A stretch of DNA of 64,000 nt from Diabrotica undecimpunctata (lineage: Eukaryota; Arthropoda; Insecta; Coleoptera; Chrysomelidae). Shown here one piece after another: positions 54,483-64,000 of the stretch. The stretch is from contig NC_092811.1 of NCBI RefSeq assembly GCF_040954645.1, positions 87,597,199 through 87,661,198 of the forward strand. The letters run 5' to 3'. Below the pieces are notes generated by a model, which ran no database searches, had not been told where the DNA came from, and saw only the letters and a program-made list of their open reading frames with translations. The stretch's first letter is position 1. The number at the start of each line of letters is the position of its first letter. The position numbers were made by a program, and so were the translations under genes.

Positions 54483-55244
54483 TACGCCGATGATACAGTG
54501 TTAATTGCGGATTCCGACGTAGGTCTACAACGACTCATCGACAAGACCAACTCGACCTGTGAGCAATTTGGTATGAAAATAAACATTAAAAAAACCAAAG
54601 TGATGTCAATCCGAAAAAACCAAAACGTACCTCAACCTTGCACAATAAATGGGCACATTTTAGAACAGGTCAATAGATTTAAGTACCTGGGATGTTGGAT
54701 CGATAGCAGCCTAAATCCTGATCTAGAAATAAGATCGAGAATAGAACAGGCCAGAAAATCTTTAGAAAAAATAAAAAAACTGCTTTGTGATTCTCGAATA
54801 AAACTCGAAATTCGACTACGTTTATCAAAATGCTACGTCTGGTCGACTCTTCTATATGCAGTTGAAACGTGGACCCTAAAAACATCAACCGTAAATAAAT
54901 TGGAGGCCTTTGAAATGTGGATCTACCGGAGAATGCTCAAAATTTCATGGACATCGCATACCTCAAACGAAGAAGTGCTGCATAAAATAGGCAAGGAAAG
55001 AGAACTTTTTAACACAGTAAAAGTTAGAAAAACATCATACCTAGGCCACATACTGAGAAATAATAAGTACCAATATGCCCAACTTACAGTGAAAGGAAAA
55101 ATCGAGGGAAAGAGAGGCCTAGGAAGGAAAAGACTATCGTGGCTCAGAAACATCCGACAATGGACAGGGCTAAATTTTGAACAGCTAATAAGAACAGCTG
55201 AAGATAGACAAGATTTTAAAATTGTAGTAGCCAACCTCCATTGA
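54483..55244 (+). CDS. LINE RT thumb and C-terminus, intact frame
   Basis: Open from the insertion border: YADDTVLIADSDVGLQRLID, CEQFGMKINIKKTKVMSIRK, RFKYLGCWIDSSLNPDLEIR, YAVETWTLKTSTVNKLEAFE, ISWTSHTSNEEVLHKIGKER, TSYLGHILRNNKYQYAQLTV, KGKIEGKRGLGRKRLSWLRN, IRQWTGLNFEQLIRTAEDRQ and stop. 253 codons without a break, so this truncated copy is young. It cannot make an enzyme on its own: motifs A and B are missing. It defines the normal C-terminus of the family, which copies A and B lack. Confidence 0.88.
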   Translation, partial: YADDTVLIADSDVGLQRLIDKTNSTCEQFGMKINIKKTKVMSIRKNQNVPQPCTINGHILEQVNRFKYLGCWIDSSLNPDLEIRSRIEQARKSLEKIKKLLCDSRIKLEIRLRLSKCYVWSTLLYAVETWTLKTSTVNKLEAFEMWIYRRMLKISWTSHTSNEEVLHKIGKERELFNTVKVRKTSYLGHILRNNKYQYAQLTVKGKIEGKRGLGRKRLSWLRNIRQWTGLNFEQLIRTAEDRQDFKIVVANLH

Positions 55245-55270
55245 GGAGAGGGCACTTTAAGAAGAAGAAG
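54483..55270 (+). mobile_element. 5'-truncated AAG-tailed LINE with 11-bp TSD
   Basis: Flanked by AATTCACATGA at 54472-54482 and 55271-55281; ends AAGAAGAAG. It starts precisely at the YADD codons. The host LINE frame (NNSHDSIRIPL) is continuous without it. Confidence 0.92.
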
Positions 55271-55611
55271 AATTCACATGACTCGATAAGAATACCTCTA
55301 AATACTAACTTAGAGGCCATTGCTGTCACCGTCATTGGACAAACTAATAAAAACCTTGCAATATATATCTACCTCCTGAGCAGTAATATCCACAAACGAA
55401 GTAGAGGATCTTTTTCATCCAATTCCTACTTCTCGAATTATTTCTGGAGACCAATGGTATGTTATCAAAAAAAAAACAAAACTAAAAAATGATATTCCGC
55501 ACGGATCAGTTTTAAGACTTTTACTTTTTTAGAAAGGTCTATTATACGCAGACGACATTGTTATGTATGCGAGTAGTAAAAATATGGAAAACATACAAAT
55601 ATGCTACACAG

Positions 55612-56759
55612 TGTAACGACACGACTACCAAAGAGAATTGAAATACTATTATAAAAATAATACCTCAGTCAACCATGGAAGCTTATCGTCTATGCTCCGC
55701 CTAGCGCAGTATCTCAAGTGTGAGTTCGTCTTGTCTTAAACTAGGAATTAAACCTAAACCCGTAGCCAATAGCAAATAAAACAATTTTTAACTAATTATA
55801 TTTATTAAAAAAAACAATCAAACCTGCCAATGCTTAACAATGAATTAATGAGGATGATACTTATGGCATCGATGACATCAATGGGCTGCTTGTGTGGCCT
55901 CTTAATTAGACGTTAGGTCCTTCGGAGAACTGCAGTTATACCATGTGGGTGTAGCCTCCCAATTGAGGGGTTATGTCCTCAATGGTCAATAAATTTTCAT
56001 AATAAGGCCAATAATCCGTGGATATGGTTAATTAATTCTTGAATATGGTCAATGAAATCGTCAATAAACCAGCCAATAAACGAAAATATCAAAAACAGTT
56101 TGTATTAGAAACACCTCAAAAAGGGTTAAATTTCGTTGCCATCTTACAAAATTACAATTACTTAAACAAATACCGGATGGCAAGAATAAAATGAAATATA
56201 ATTATTATTACTTAGTTAAATTCTGTTCAGATCCCTACATGCATATAATCGAAACGTGGTTTCGAAAGAAGTGAGGTTACGAATCTTGAAAATGCTGTCA
56301 GAATTAAAGAATAAATATTACAATGAAAGTACTCACCCCAAGAGAATGTTGCGGACCATCAAATGAAGCTTATAATCATTTTTGCCTTCTTTTATAAATT
56401 TTAATTATGGACAAAAAACATATCTCACTATGCCAGAAAAGCTGATTGACAGAATGTAAGTGGGAGACTGAAATGAAGTTAGCACGGATGACATAGGACG
56501 TAAGCCTATGATAGAATTAGCTTTTCTGTCAACATAGAACAGCATATTTAGTCTACCGGACAGAAAGAGACAATGCAAATATTTATTCTAATGGAAAGAA
56601 AGAGAAAGAAAAGAAAGACAGAGGGCGCCAACTACTTTTTGAAGAAAAAAAAGTAAAAACGAAACTGGAGGTGAAGGAATTAATAAATTAATAAACAAAT
56701 TAAAATAAAATAAGTATTTATATATAAATTAATAAAGATGTGACGTTTATAACGTTACA
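55612..56759. mobile_element. Probable solo LTR (1148 bp)
   Basis: Starts TGTAACG and ends CGTTACA (perfect 7-bp inverted ends), inside the RT of the I-like LINE just after YADDIVMYASS. Flanks ACAG (55608-55611) and ACAC (56760-56763) fit a 4-bp TSD with one mutation. With the segment and one repeat removed, the LINE continues NMLHTLKNLLEKW. No coding capacity or internal retrotransposon sequence. Confidence 0.6.
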
Positions 56760-58289
56760 ACACGTTAAAAAATCTACTAGAGAAATGGTCGTAAAATTAT
56801 AGATTTCAATTTTTTACAGGAAAACCTAATTAATATTGTTTTCAAATAAAAAAGCCACCCTAATCCCCCTCCACTCTTACTATATAACCATTCTCTAGTT
56901 CAAAAAAATAATGTAAAATTTTTGGGAATGACATTCGATTAACATCTAAATTGGAAAGAACATATTAAAAAATTGGCAATCGAATTCTAAGCAAGAATTT
57001 TTATCCTTAAGTCATTGTCTAAAAAAGACTGGAAAGCAGATAGACAAACTATGCTCTCCCTCTACAGAACACTAATCAGATATAAATTAAATTATGGTGC
57101 GATAACATATTAATCATCTAATAAGTTTTCCCTTACATTTTAGATACAATTCACAATACTGCACTCCGTATTGTCGTGGGAGCTTTCAGAACTATACCAA
57201 TATCTATCCTAACAACCACACCTTCATATATGATCACCTTAATCGATCATCAACATTTTTCTCTAATAAACCACGTCTACATAAGCCTTTATACCACCGA
57301 ATCAAAATGGATTTCTCATCCCTTAACACCACTTTACCTCCTTGCTTTCCCGTTAGATTTGAACTTGCTGCACCATGAACATTGGGAGTACCTAAAATAA
57401 TCAATACCTTAACTTAATTAGCCAAACATACTACTAACCATAATATAATACATCAAAATTTGCAAAGCTTAGTATCAAACCATACAAATTTCTTTGAAAT
57501 ATATACAGATGCTTCAAAATCAATATGTGGAGTGGGAGCAGCTGTTATATCTTATAATATCTGAAAAAAATATAAGTTGCCAATACACTACAGTATTTTT
57601 AATGCAGAATTATATTTCATATAGAGGGCACTTACATATATTATATCTTCACCACAACAGAAATACATCATTTTCACTGATTCACTAAACTCATTACAAT
57701 CTATAGGAAAAATATACCCAGAGAATCACATTTTAGGAAAAATCAAACAAAATCTGGTAGATATAAAAAAGTTTAATAAGGAGGAAATCTATATTTGGAT
57801 CATATCACATATCGAAATTCAAGGTAATGAAGAAGCAGATAAGTGTGCGCGTGAAGCCGCCAACTCAGCTGACTCTATGATGGAAATATGTGATAACTAA
57901 TGATGTTTCAAGTTTTACCACATCATGGATCCTAAGTGAGTGGCAAATCCGGTGGCAATTTTCAGTGTTCAATCTTTGGAATATTAAACAGAACTTTAAA
58001 CCTTGAACATGTTTTCCCACGAAAAGAAGAGATCGAGTGACAATACCCCGTCTCAGATTAGGTCATATAAATGCTACAAATAAGTTTTTAATTACAAAAG
58101 AATATGAACCGAAATGTGGACAGTGTAACGTCAAGCTTTCAGTGAAACATATTATTATAGACTGTCCAATTTTCTCTGTAGCAAGAAGCAGTGACGGTAT
58201 CCCAACAAACCTAGAGAAAGCAGTTGAAATTCCTTCACAAATATGCTAAATTAGGATAATAATTGTGTAAATATTTATATTAAATATTG

Positions 58290-58990
58290 TAAAGATTCAC
58301 TTCCGGCTAATTATCTTCCTTTTGATGAGAATTTGTTAATAAAAACCTCCAATATTGTCTGTCATGAGCAGCTATTCTCCATTGCTGTATTCCCATTTTG
58401 CGTAGATCACTGGCTACTGCGTCCTTCCATCTCTTTTTTGGGCGACCAACTGACCTTCTGCCATCGGGCCTTGCCCAGAATGTATCTTTCAGGAGTCTTT
58501 CGTCACTCGATCTTAGTACGTGGTACGTGGCCCATCTTATTTGGTTTGCTTTAATTTAGCGTACTGTTTTCATCTCCATATACTGTCTGGAGTTCATCAT
58601 TGTGTCTTCTTCTCCATTCTCCTGTTGTCTCTTCTCTGCAAGGCTCATAGATAGTCCGCAGTATCTTTCTTTCCAGTACCAGTAATTTTGTCGTTTCCCG
58701 CTGGTTCAGAGTACATGTCTCGCTTTCATACGTTATTGTGGGACAAATTATTGTCTTGTACACTCTTATTTTTGCTGGTATTGAGAGTATTTTTGATTTA
58801 AGTACGGTCATTAATGAGTAATATGCCCTGTTTCCTGCAATGATCCTGGCTGCCACGTCCTTTTTATATTTATTTTCAGATGTTATGATCGCTCCCAGGT
58901 ACTTGAATTCTTTGACGACTTCAAAGTTGTCGCAAGCCGCTTATACATATTCCAACCTCTTTAGGTCTCATCAAAACGACACATGCAGTT
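58290..58990 (-). pseudogene. LINE RT C-terminal fragment
   Basis: Minus strand: VVKEFKYLGAIITSENKYKK, DVAARIIAGNRAYYSLMTVL, VYKTIICPTITYESETCTLN, ERKILRTIYEPCREETTGEW, RRRHNDELQTVYGDENS. After a shift, KARWQKVSWSPKKRWKDAVA and RQYWRFLL. This is a standard insect LINE tail (GPV-E-GEWRRR-N-EL-Y). Moderately decayed. Confidence 0.7.
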
Positions 58991-59399
58991 GCTCTCCAGT
59001 TGTCTGCTTTGCAAGTTTTAGAAAGCACAGTGGTAAAGACTTGAATTTAGTTTTGCCAAGTAGGAAATCTTAGGATTCCTAGTGCTAGTTGGCTAAGATA
59101 CATATAAGCGTTTGACAGGCGGTTTTTTTTTATTTTTTATTATATCTATGCTTTGTTGTGCAAGATTGAAAACAAATTTAATTATAAAAAACATTTAGAT
59201 TGCAAAATTATTATGTGAAATTTGTTAAATCCATTTTAATGGCATTTAGTGGACCGTTTTATTATATTACAAAGATCGTCTGGACGAATTATGAAGGTCC
59301 TAAGTGCAATCTAAGTGGTTGAAACATATTAACATTTTTTACCAGCCCTATCTTATAAAAAAATATCAGAGTTAAAAATCAGAGTTAATACTAGATATA
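58991..59399. other. AT-rich DNA, nothing recognised
   Basis: No family signature seen. Confidence 0.35.
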
Positions 59400-59537
59400 T
59401 GGAATACGTAAACAATGGAAATTAGCAGTGGTATGTCCTATACCTAATAAGCGAGATAAGTTAGACTGCAATACTCGCCGGGGAATATCACTACTAAACG
59501 ATGGGGACAAAATATTTAGTAAAATATTAGAAGGAAA

Positions 59538-61060
59538 CCTGGAAATGATAGCAGAGTAAAATAAGAACGTGGAAAGAATATCTAGAGAAACTATTTGGAG
59601 ACCAAAGAGATAACACCTTTGAGGTAGAAAAAGAGGTAAATGATGGACAAAGAATATTACAGCGGGAAGTTTATTCCGTAATAACACAGTTAAAGAATGG
59701 CAAAGCGGCAGGCCCTAATAATATACGAGCAGAACTACTCAAACTAATGGACAACGAATCAATAGCAATAATCACAAAGATATTCAACAACATATACAAC
59801 TCTGGAGAAATACCAACAGAATGGCTGAAATCTGAGTTTATTGCACTTCCAAAAAAACCAGGAGCCAAAAAAATGCAAAGATTACCGTACTATAAGCCCC
59901 ATGAGTCATCTTCTAAAATTGTTCCTAAAAATAATTCATAAGAGAATCTACAAATGTGTGAAAGTCAAATTTCCCCCAACCAATTCGGGTTCACAAATGT
60001 TGTTGGTACTAGAGAGGCTTTATTCTCAGTACAAGTCTTATTCCAGAAATGAAGAGACGTCAACTGCGACGTATACACATGTCTGGTTAATTACGAGAAA
60101 GCGTTTGATCGAGTACAGCGCGCCAAGATGGTGCAAATAATAAAAGAAGCAGGAATTAACAACCAAGATATAAAAATAATTAGAAATATTTACTGGAATC
60201 AGACAGCAAATCTCAGAGTTGAAGATGAACACACTGACTATGTGAAAATCATGCGTGGAGTGAGGCAAGGTTGTATTTTGTCTCCTCTAATCTTCAATCT
60301 GTACTCTGAAAGAATATGTATCGAAGCTTTGCACGAAACTGAAAAAGGTATTCTACTAAATGGTTACCGGCTAAACAACATCAGATATGCAGATGACACC
60401 ATAGTATTGCGGACGACTTCGAAGACCTACAAGTTCTTATGAACAAAATCACGTATTACAGTCAACAATATGGACTCAATATAAACGTTAAGAAGACAAA
60501 GCTTATGATAATTAGCAAGAAAAGGATAACAGAAGGTCAACTCTACGTCAACCAATCCTCTGTAGAAAGAGTGACGCACTACAACTACCTCGGCACCATA
60601 ATAAATGAAGAATGGACCAACAACCAGGAGAATAGAGCACGCATCGAAAAAGCTATATCCACCTTCAATCCGATGGGGGCCTTCTTCAAGAGTCACAACC
60701 TCTCTCTTGATACAAAAGTAAGAATGCTGCGATGCTACGTCTTCTCTGTCTTTTTTTATGGTATTGAATCGTGGACCTTGAACGAAGATATATGTGCAGA
60801 AAACTGAAAGCATTTGAGACATGGCTATATCGGAGAATACTTAACATCCCGTGGACTGACCGAGTCATAAATAAGAAGGTCATCAGAAGAGTTAATAAGA
60901 ACCGAGAGGTACTGACCACCATCAAATCTCGAAAGGTACAGTTCTTCGGACATATTATGCGAAATGAATCCAGATATGCTCTCCTTCGAGCCATCCTGCA
61001 AGGAAACAGAATCGCCAACATTCGTAACAGATAGGCATATTAAAAAGAAGAAGAAGAAGA
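59538..61060 (+). mobile_element. AAG-tailed LINE inserted in outer LINE
   Basis: Flanked by AGAAGGAAA (59529-59537 and 61061-61069); the right copy merges with the AAG tail, so the TSD is probable rather than certain. 5'-truncated in the pre-RT linker. Same family as copies A and B. Confidence 0.8.
59640..61034 (+). pseudogene. LINE reverse transcriptase, frameshifted
   Basis: Blocks in order: VITQLKNGKAAGPNNIRAEL, FNNIYNSGEIPTEWLKSEFI, CKDYRTISLMSHLLKLFLKI (one shift), EKAFDRVQRAKMVQIIKEAG (motif A), IMRGVRQGCILSPLIFNLYS (motif B), NNIRYADDTIVLRT (motif C intact), LNINVKKTKLMIISKKRITE, THYNYLGTIINEEWTNNQEN, FYGIESWTLNEDICRKLKAF, NIPWTDRVINKKVIRRVNKN, VQFFGHIMRNESRYALLRAI. Four or so frameshifts but few substitutions at conserved sites. 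It spans almost the full RT, more than copy 8694-9964. Confidence 0.8.
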
Positions 61061-62490
61061 AGAAGGAAAGCTAAACAATATAATGAAATAAACAACAGGG
61101 AATTATCAAGGAGGATTCAGAAAAGGTAAGTCAACTATAGACCAAATATTTACAATAAGGAAAACGCTGGAAGAATTCTACGAACGGAATACCGAACTGT
61201 ATCATCGTTTTGTAGATTTCAAACAGGCGTATGACTCAATAATTAGAAAGGAATTATATAACGCAATACAAGAGTTAAATGTACCAAACTAATTAACTAA
61301 ACTAAGATTAGTAAAACTATGTCTAACTAACACCAAAGCAAAAGTAGGAATCCAAAATCAACTGTCCGATGAATTTAATATTAACGAAGATCTAACATCA
61401 GGAGATGAGCTATCCACAACACCTTTTAACCTTGTGTTGAAACAAGTAATCAGGAAAGCTCCTATAGATAGAGAAGGTACAATATTTACAAAAAATAACC
61501 AAGTCATAGCTTACGCAGATAATATAGACATAATTAGCTGGACATTAAAAGATCTAGAAAAGATTTACACATATTTTAAAAAAGCGGTACATACTATAGG
61601 TCTAAAAGTTAATGTCTGAAAGACAAATTATATAAAAACAACTCAGAAAAAAGTATAAATGAAAGGCACCTTTATGTATTTAAGCGGGAAAAAATTTGAA
61701 AGAGTAGACCACTTTAAATATTAAGGATCAACAGTTACAGAAGGAAATAAAAAAAGTAATGAGGCAACAACGAGAATTTCACTTGAAAACAATTGCTGCT
61801 ACAGACTACAGACTACTACTATTATAAAGTTAAAATTAGTATCTATTAACTTAAAAATAAAAATATATATAACAGTTGTGAGACTCGTAGTAATGTATGC
61901 ATCAGAAAAATGGACTTTGACTAGTGAACAAGAGGAACAACTTTTTAGATTGGAAAAAAAATTTTAAGGAAAATATATGGACTTATACAGGAGAATGGGG
62001 AATGGCGTATAAATATGAACCAGAAAATAAACAGAATATTTAATAGAACTACTATTACAAAAGAAATACAAAGTAAACAACTGAGTCAGTTGGGGCACGT
62101 ATACAGGATGGATGATAACAGAAATACAAAAACAGTACATAGAAAAGAATTAAACAAGAAGAGACCGAGAGGTAGGCCCAGAAAAAGATGGATTAATGGT
62201 ACTAACCAGGGTCTAAAAAAACTAGGAATACGAGAATGGAAAGAACAAACAAATAAAAGTTAAACATGATCAACTATAGTCAAAAAAGCAAAATACATAT
62301 GACACTGAAATGATCTCCTCAAATAAGACAAACGAGAAAGTAACGATTTTAGATATAAAACGCTGGAGGACTTATGCGTGTGGCTGGCCTCCACACCTTC
62401 TAAAACTTTAAAGTCTATTATACCCCAACAGGGGACCAAGGACCTCCATGCGCTGTTAGTGGTCACAGATGATGATGAGGATGACTTTGC

Positions 62491-63377
62491 TCCAAAATAA
62501 AATGTTTTAAAGTTATAACCAAGCAAAATAGAAAAAAATCGATACTTTTAGTAATTTTTAATTATTTTAATGTTATAATAATACTCCCTCTCGAGAGGGA
62601 GTGAGTATAAGTCAATTATTATTACAGAAGTTATTACAGAAGTTTTTCTGCAAAAATCCGAAAGCCACCTCTCACATCCACCTCAGAACAGATCCGCCCT
62701 GGTCTACTACTATTTTTAACTACATTATTTAAAATTCTTATATTTAGTAAACACGACATTTCCAAATATAATATAAATTCGACCATCCGATGGCAGGAGG
62801 TCCAGTGTACTCACTTCACTCTGAGTAGTATAGTGCGTTCATGGATCGATTCCTGGCGATTCCAGAACAAAAAAGAAAACGTTTAACGTAGAAGTATAAA
62901 ATCCAAAATCGTTACGACTGCGACTTAAATAAGACTACGCCGGTGTATCTGGTCGCCCAATGGATGATCAGTACGATAAGAGATAGGGGCTTACGCTTTG
63001 GTGTTCTCATTCCATTGTATTCATTGTATTCACGCCGAAAGGCGTGTTTACGCTAGAAAAACTAAAAATTGTCATATCTATATTTTTTTGCTGTTATTCT
63101 TGGCTTTATATAATAATCTTTTTTGTTCTATTCATCGGATTTCTTTCAAATTTAAACTAAGTTTATGAAACTAATAATCTTTGTAACCTAGAACTGTTTA
63201 TGATGTTTTTTTTTTCGTTGTATCTAGTTGTTAATATTCTTATGATATTCGGTAAATCGTTATTTTAGTTTACTGATTAATTCCATTTTTAAATTTCTGA
63301 ATTTGTTTAACCCTAGAACGGTGAACTATAATTTACTGGCACTTATGGTGGACTATCGTGATTTTTACATCTAACAA
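62491..63377. other. Unassigned DNA with a 20-bp perfect palindrome
   Basis: ACTCCCTCTC/GAGAGGGAGT is a perfect palindrome at 62583-62602. A TTAACCCTAGAACGGTG stretch at 63307-63323 resembles a piggyBac-type end, but no partner was found. Otherwise nothing recognised. Confidence 0.35.
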
Positions 63378-64000
63378 CCCTAATAGCAGACGTACGTCCA
63401 GTGGACGTCCATAGTACATCATTCATGGACGTCCGCTTTGGTCCCAAGGACGTCCTATATTGGTCCGAATGTCGCTGCGCCAAACGTCCAAACGTCCTAT
63501 AGACATACATTTTACGTCCCGAGCGGATGTTCGTTGGACGTACCGGGACGTTAATTAAACCTTAATCGAACGTCCATAATACGTCCGGAGGACTTACTTG
63601 ACGGACTTTTGTGATGTTCTCGGACGTCTATTTTAGCGATGATGATGTAAATTAGTCGTCAACGCCATTGTATAAATTACTAAAAGTGGTATCATCCTGT
63701 GCATATTAAGAATGTATTTTGGGAAATAAAACGTAAATGTTTAAAGGAACTTACATTTATTATTACATTTATTTATATTTATTTATTATTAACAAACGGG
63801 ACAAATTCACTGTAAAAATTATGCAAAAATGCAACATTATAGAAATATAAAATAATTTTGACTAATAAAACATAAATGTTTAAAGGAACTAACATTTATC
63901 ATTACATATATTTATTTATTAATAACAAATGGAACAAATTCACTGTCAAAATTATACGAAAATTCAACATTATAAAAATATACACAAAATTACAGATAAA
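63378..64000 (-). repeat. ACGTCC-rich repeat, inverted copy running off window
   Basis: Starts CCCTAATAGC, then about 240 bp with a dozen or so ACGTCC/GGACGT hexamers, then AT-rich tandem subunits (two units visible, each with AAACATAAATGTTTAAAGGA-like and AACAAA-GG-ACAAATTCACTGT). Mirror image of 7940-11846 without the hAT. Truncated by the window edge. Confidence 0.75.

Larger units (their letters stand above)
53213..58300 (+). mobile_element. I-like LINE, decayed, with two insertions
   Basis: ORF1 remnants at about 53500-54200 (CAYGK/HMAKNFKNPINPKPYAIS, FKRHIDDILSPSPLPNDTIN, KLKFTIPKDIQSIFQ). ORF2 start near 54236: MEFNKLIQWNINAY, LPMLQIILSQQNLDFVCL, TNFKQNQNINLRDCLCYN. It is interrupted by a LINE (54483-55270), resumes SIRIPLNTNLEAIAVTVIGQ, has an internal deletion, then GLLYADDIVMYASSKNMENI, a probable solo LTR (55612-56759), ELLEKW-like and VKFLGMTFDXHLNWKEHIKK, RNase H IYTDASKSICGVGAAVIS (57503), and C-terminal LRLGHINATNKFLITKEYEP with CGQCNVKLSVKHIIIDCPIF ending near 58250. 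Old copy, many stops. Confidence 0.75.
59400..62490 (+). mobile_element. GATGAT-tailed LINE (outer), split by another LINE
   Basis: Left part 59400-59537: WKLAVVCPIPNKRDKLDC, RRGISLLNDGDKIFSKILEG. Right part from 61061: GNYQGGFRKGKSTIDQIFTI, RFVDFKQAYDSIIRKELYNA (motif A), IAYADNIDIISW (motif C, YADN instead of YADD), FYLGST-like, VRLVVMYASEKWTLTSEQEE, RMDDNRNTKTVHRKELNKKR, PRGRPRKRWINGTNQGLKKL. The 3' UTR ends in GATGATGATGAGGATGA at ~62467. Stops and shifts throughout. Nested LINE at 59538-61060. Confidence 0.75.

Noticed and set aside
63307..63323. piggyBac element end (TTAACCCTAGAACGGTG)
   Set aside because: No second end or TTAA partner at a sensible distance in the window.
1..64000. 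tRNA, rRNA, snRNA or host protein-coding exons
   Set aside because: No convincing cloverleaf, conserved rRNA segment or non-transposon protein domain was seen; the macrodomain is the only host-type domain and lies within an LTR element.

Overview
The window looks like intergenic heterochromatin or transposon-dense DNA from an insect nuclear genome. It is strongly AT-rich, has spliceosomal-type introns inside transposons, and carries the usual arthropod element mix: Jockey, I and RTE-like LINEs, Gypsy, Penelope, hAT, Crypton, Tc1/mariner, PIF/Harbinger and piggyBac-type repeats. A large beetle or hemipteran genome would fit, but the species cannot be fixed from the sequence. I found no convincing host protein gene, rRNA, tRNA or CRISPR array. 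Nearly every coding stretch is a relic of a mobile element, and the biology is mostly the order in which elements landed in one another.

Layout. 1-2.7 kb: LINE and Tc1/mariner debris. 3.2-5.9 kb: a Penelope-like element (RT plus GIY-YIG) bounded by 659-bp inverted arms, each carrying a hammerhead-ribozyme motif, between two TA microsatellites. 6.2-11.8 kb: copies of an ACGTCC-rich repeat; one copy is split by a complete 3.3-kb hAT transposon, itself split by a 5'-truncated LINE, both with clear target-site duplications (TSDs). 12-16 kb: LINE fragments. 16.5-20.1 kb: an internally deleted Gypsy element with a TARG1/OARD1-type macrodomain reading frame ending against its polypurine tract. 20-31 kb: more LINEs, a piggyBac-like MITE, a PIF/Harbinger relic, and a LINE with a 324-bp in-frame duplication of its RT core. 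31.8-33.0 kb: a Crypton tyrosine-recombinase relic split by a 226-bp near-perfect palindrome with a 12-bp TSD. 34.2-52.2 kb: three relatives of one unassigned cut-and-paste transposase family (labelled here the GQNKN family). One hosts a nearly intact 5.8-kb I-clade LINE; another sits inside a LINE whose sister copy preserves the empty site. 53-62 kb: an I-like LINE split by a LINE and a probable solo LTR, then a LINE-in-LINE nest. 63.4-64 kb: another ACGTCC-rich repeat copy in inverse orientation.

Strongest leads: (1) the macrodomain carried as the last coding segment of a Gypsy element; (2) the GQNKN family, with ATAT TSDs, element-specific subterminal repeat arrays and a shared 14-bp motif about 46 bp inside the transposase-downstream end; (3) the hammerhead-bearing inverted-arm Penelope element and the small palindromic element related to a second hammerhead-like repeat.

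All function calls come from motifs recognised by eye. Identities, ages and copy numbers were not computed.
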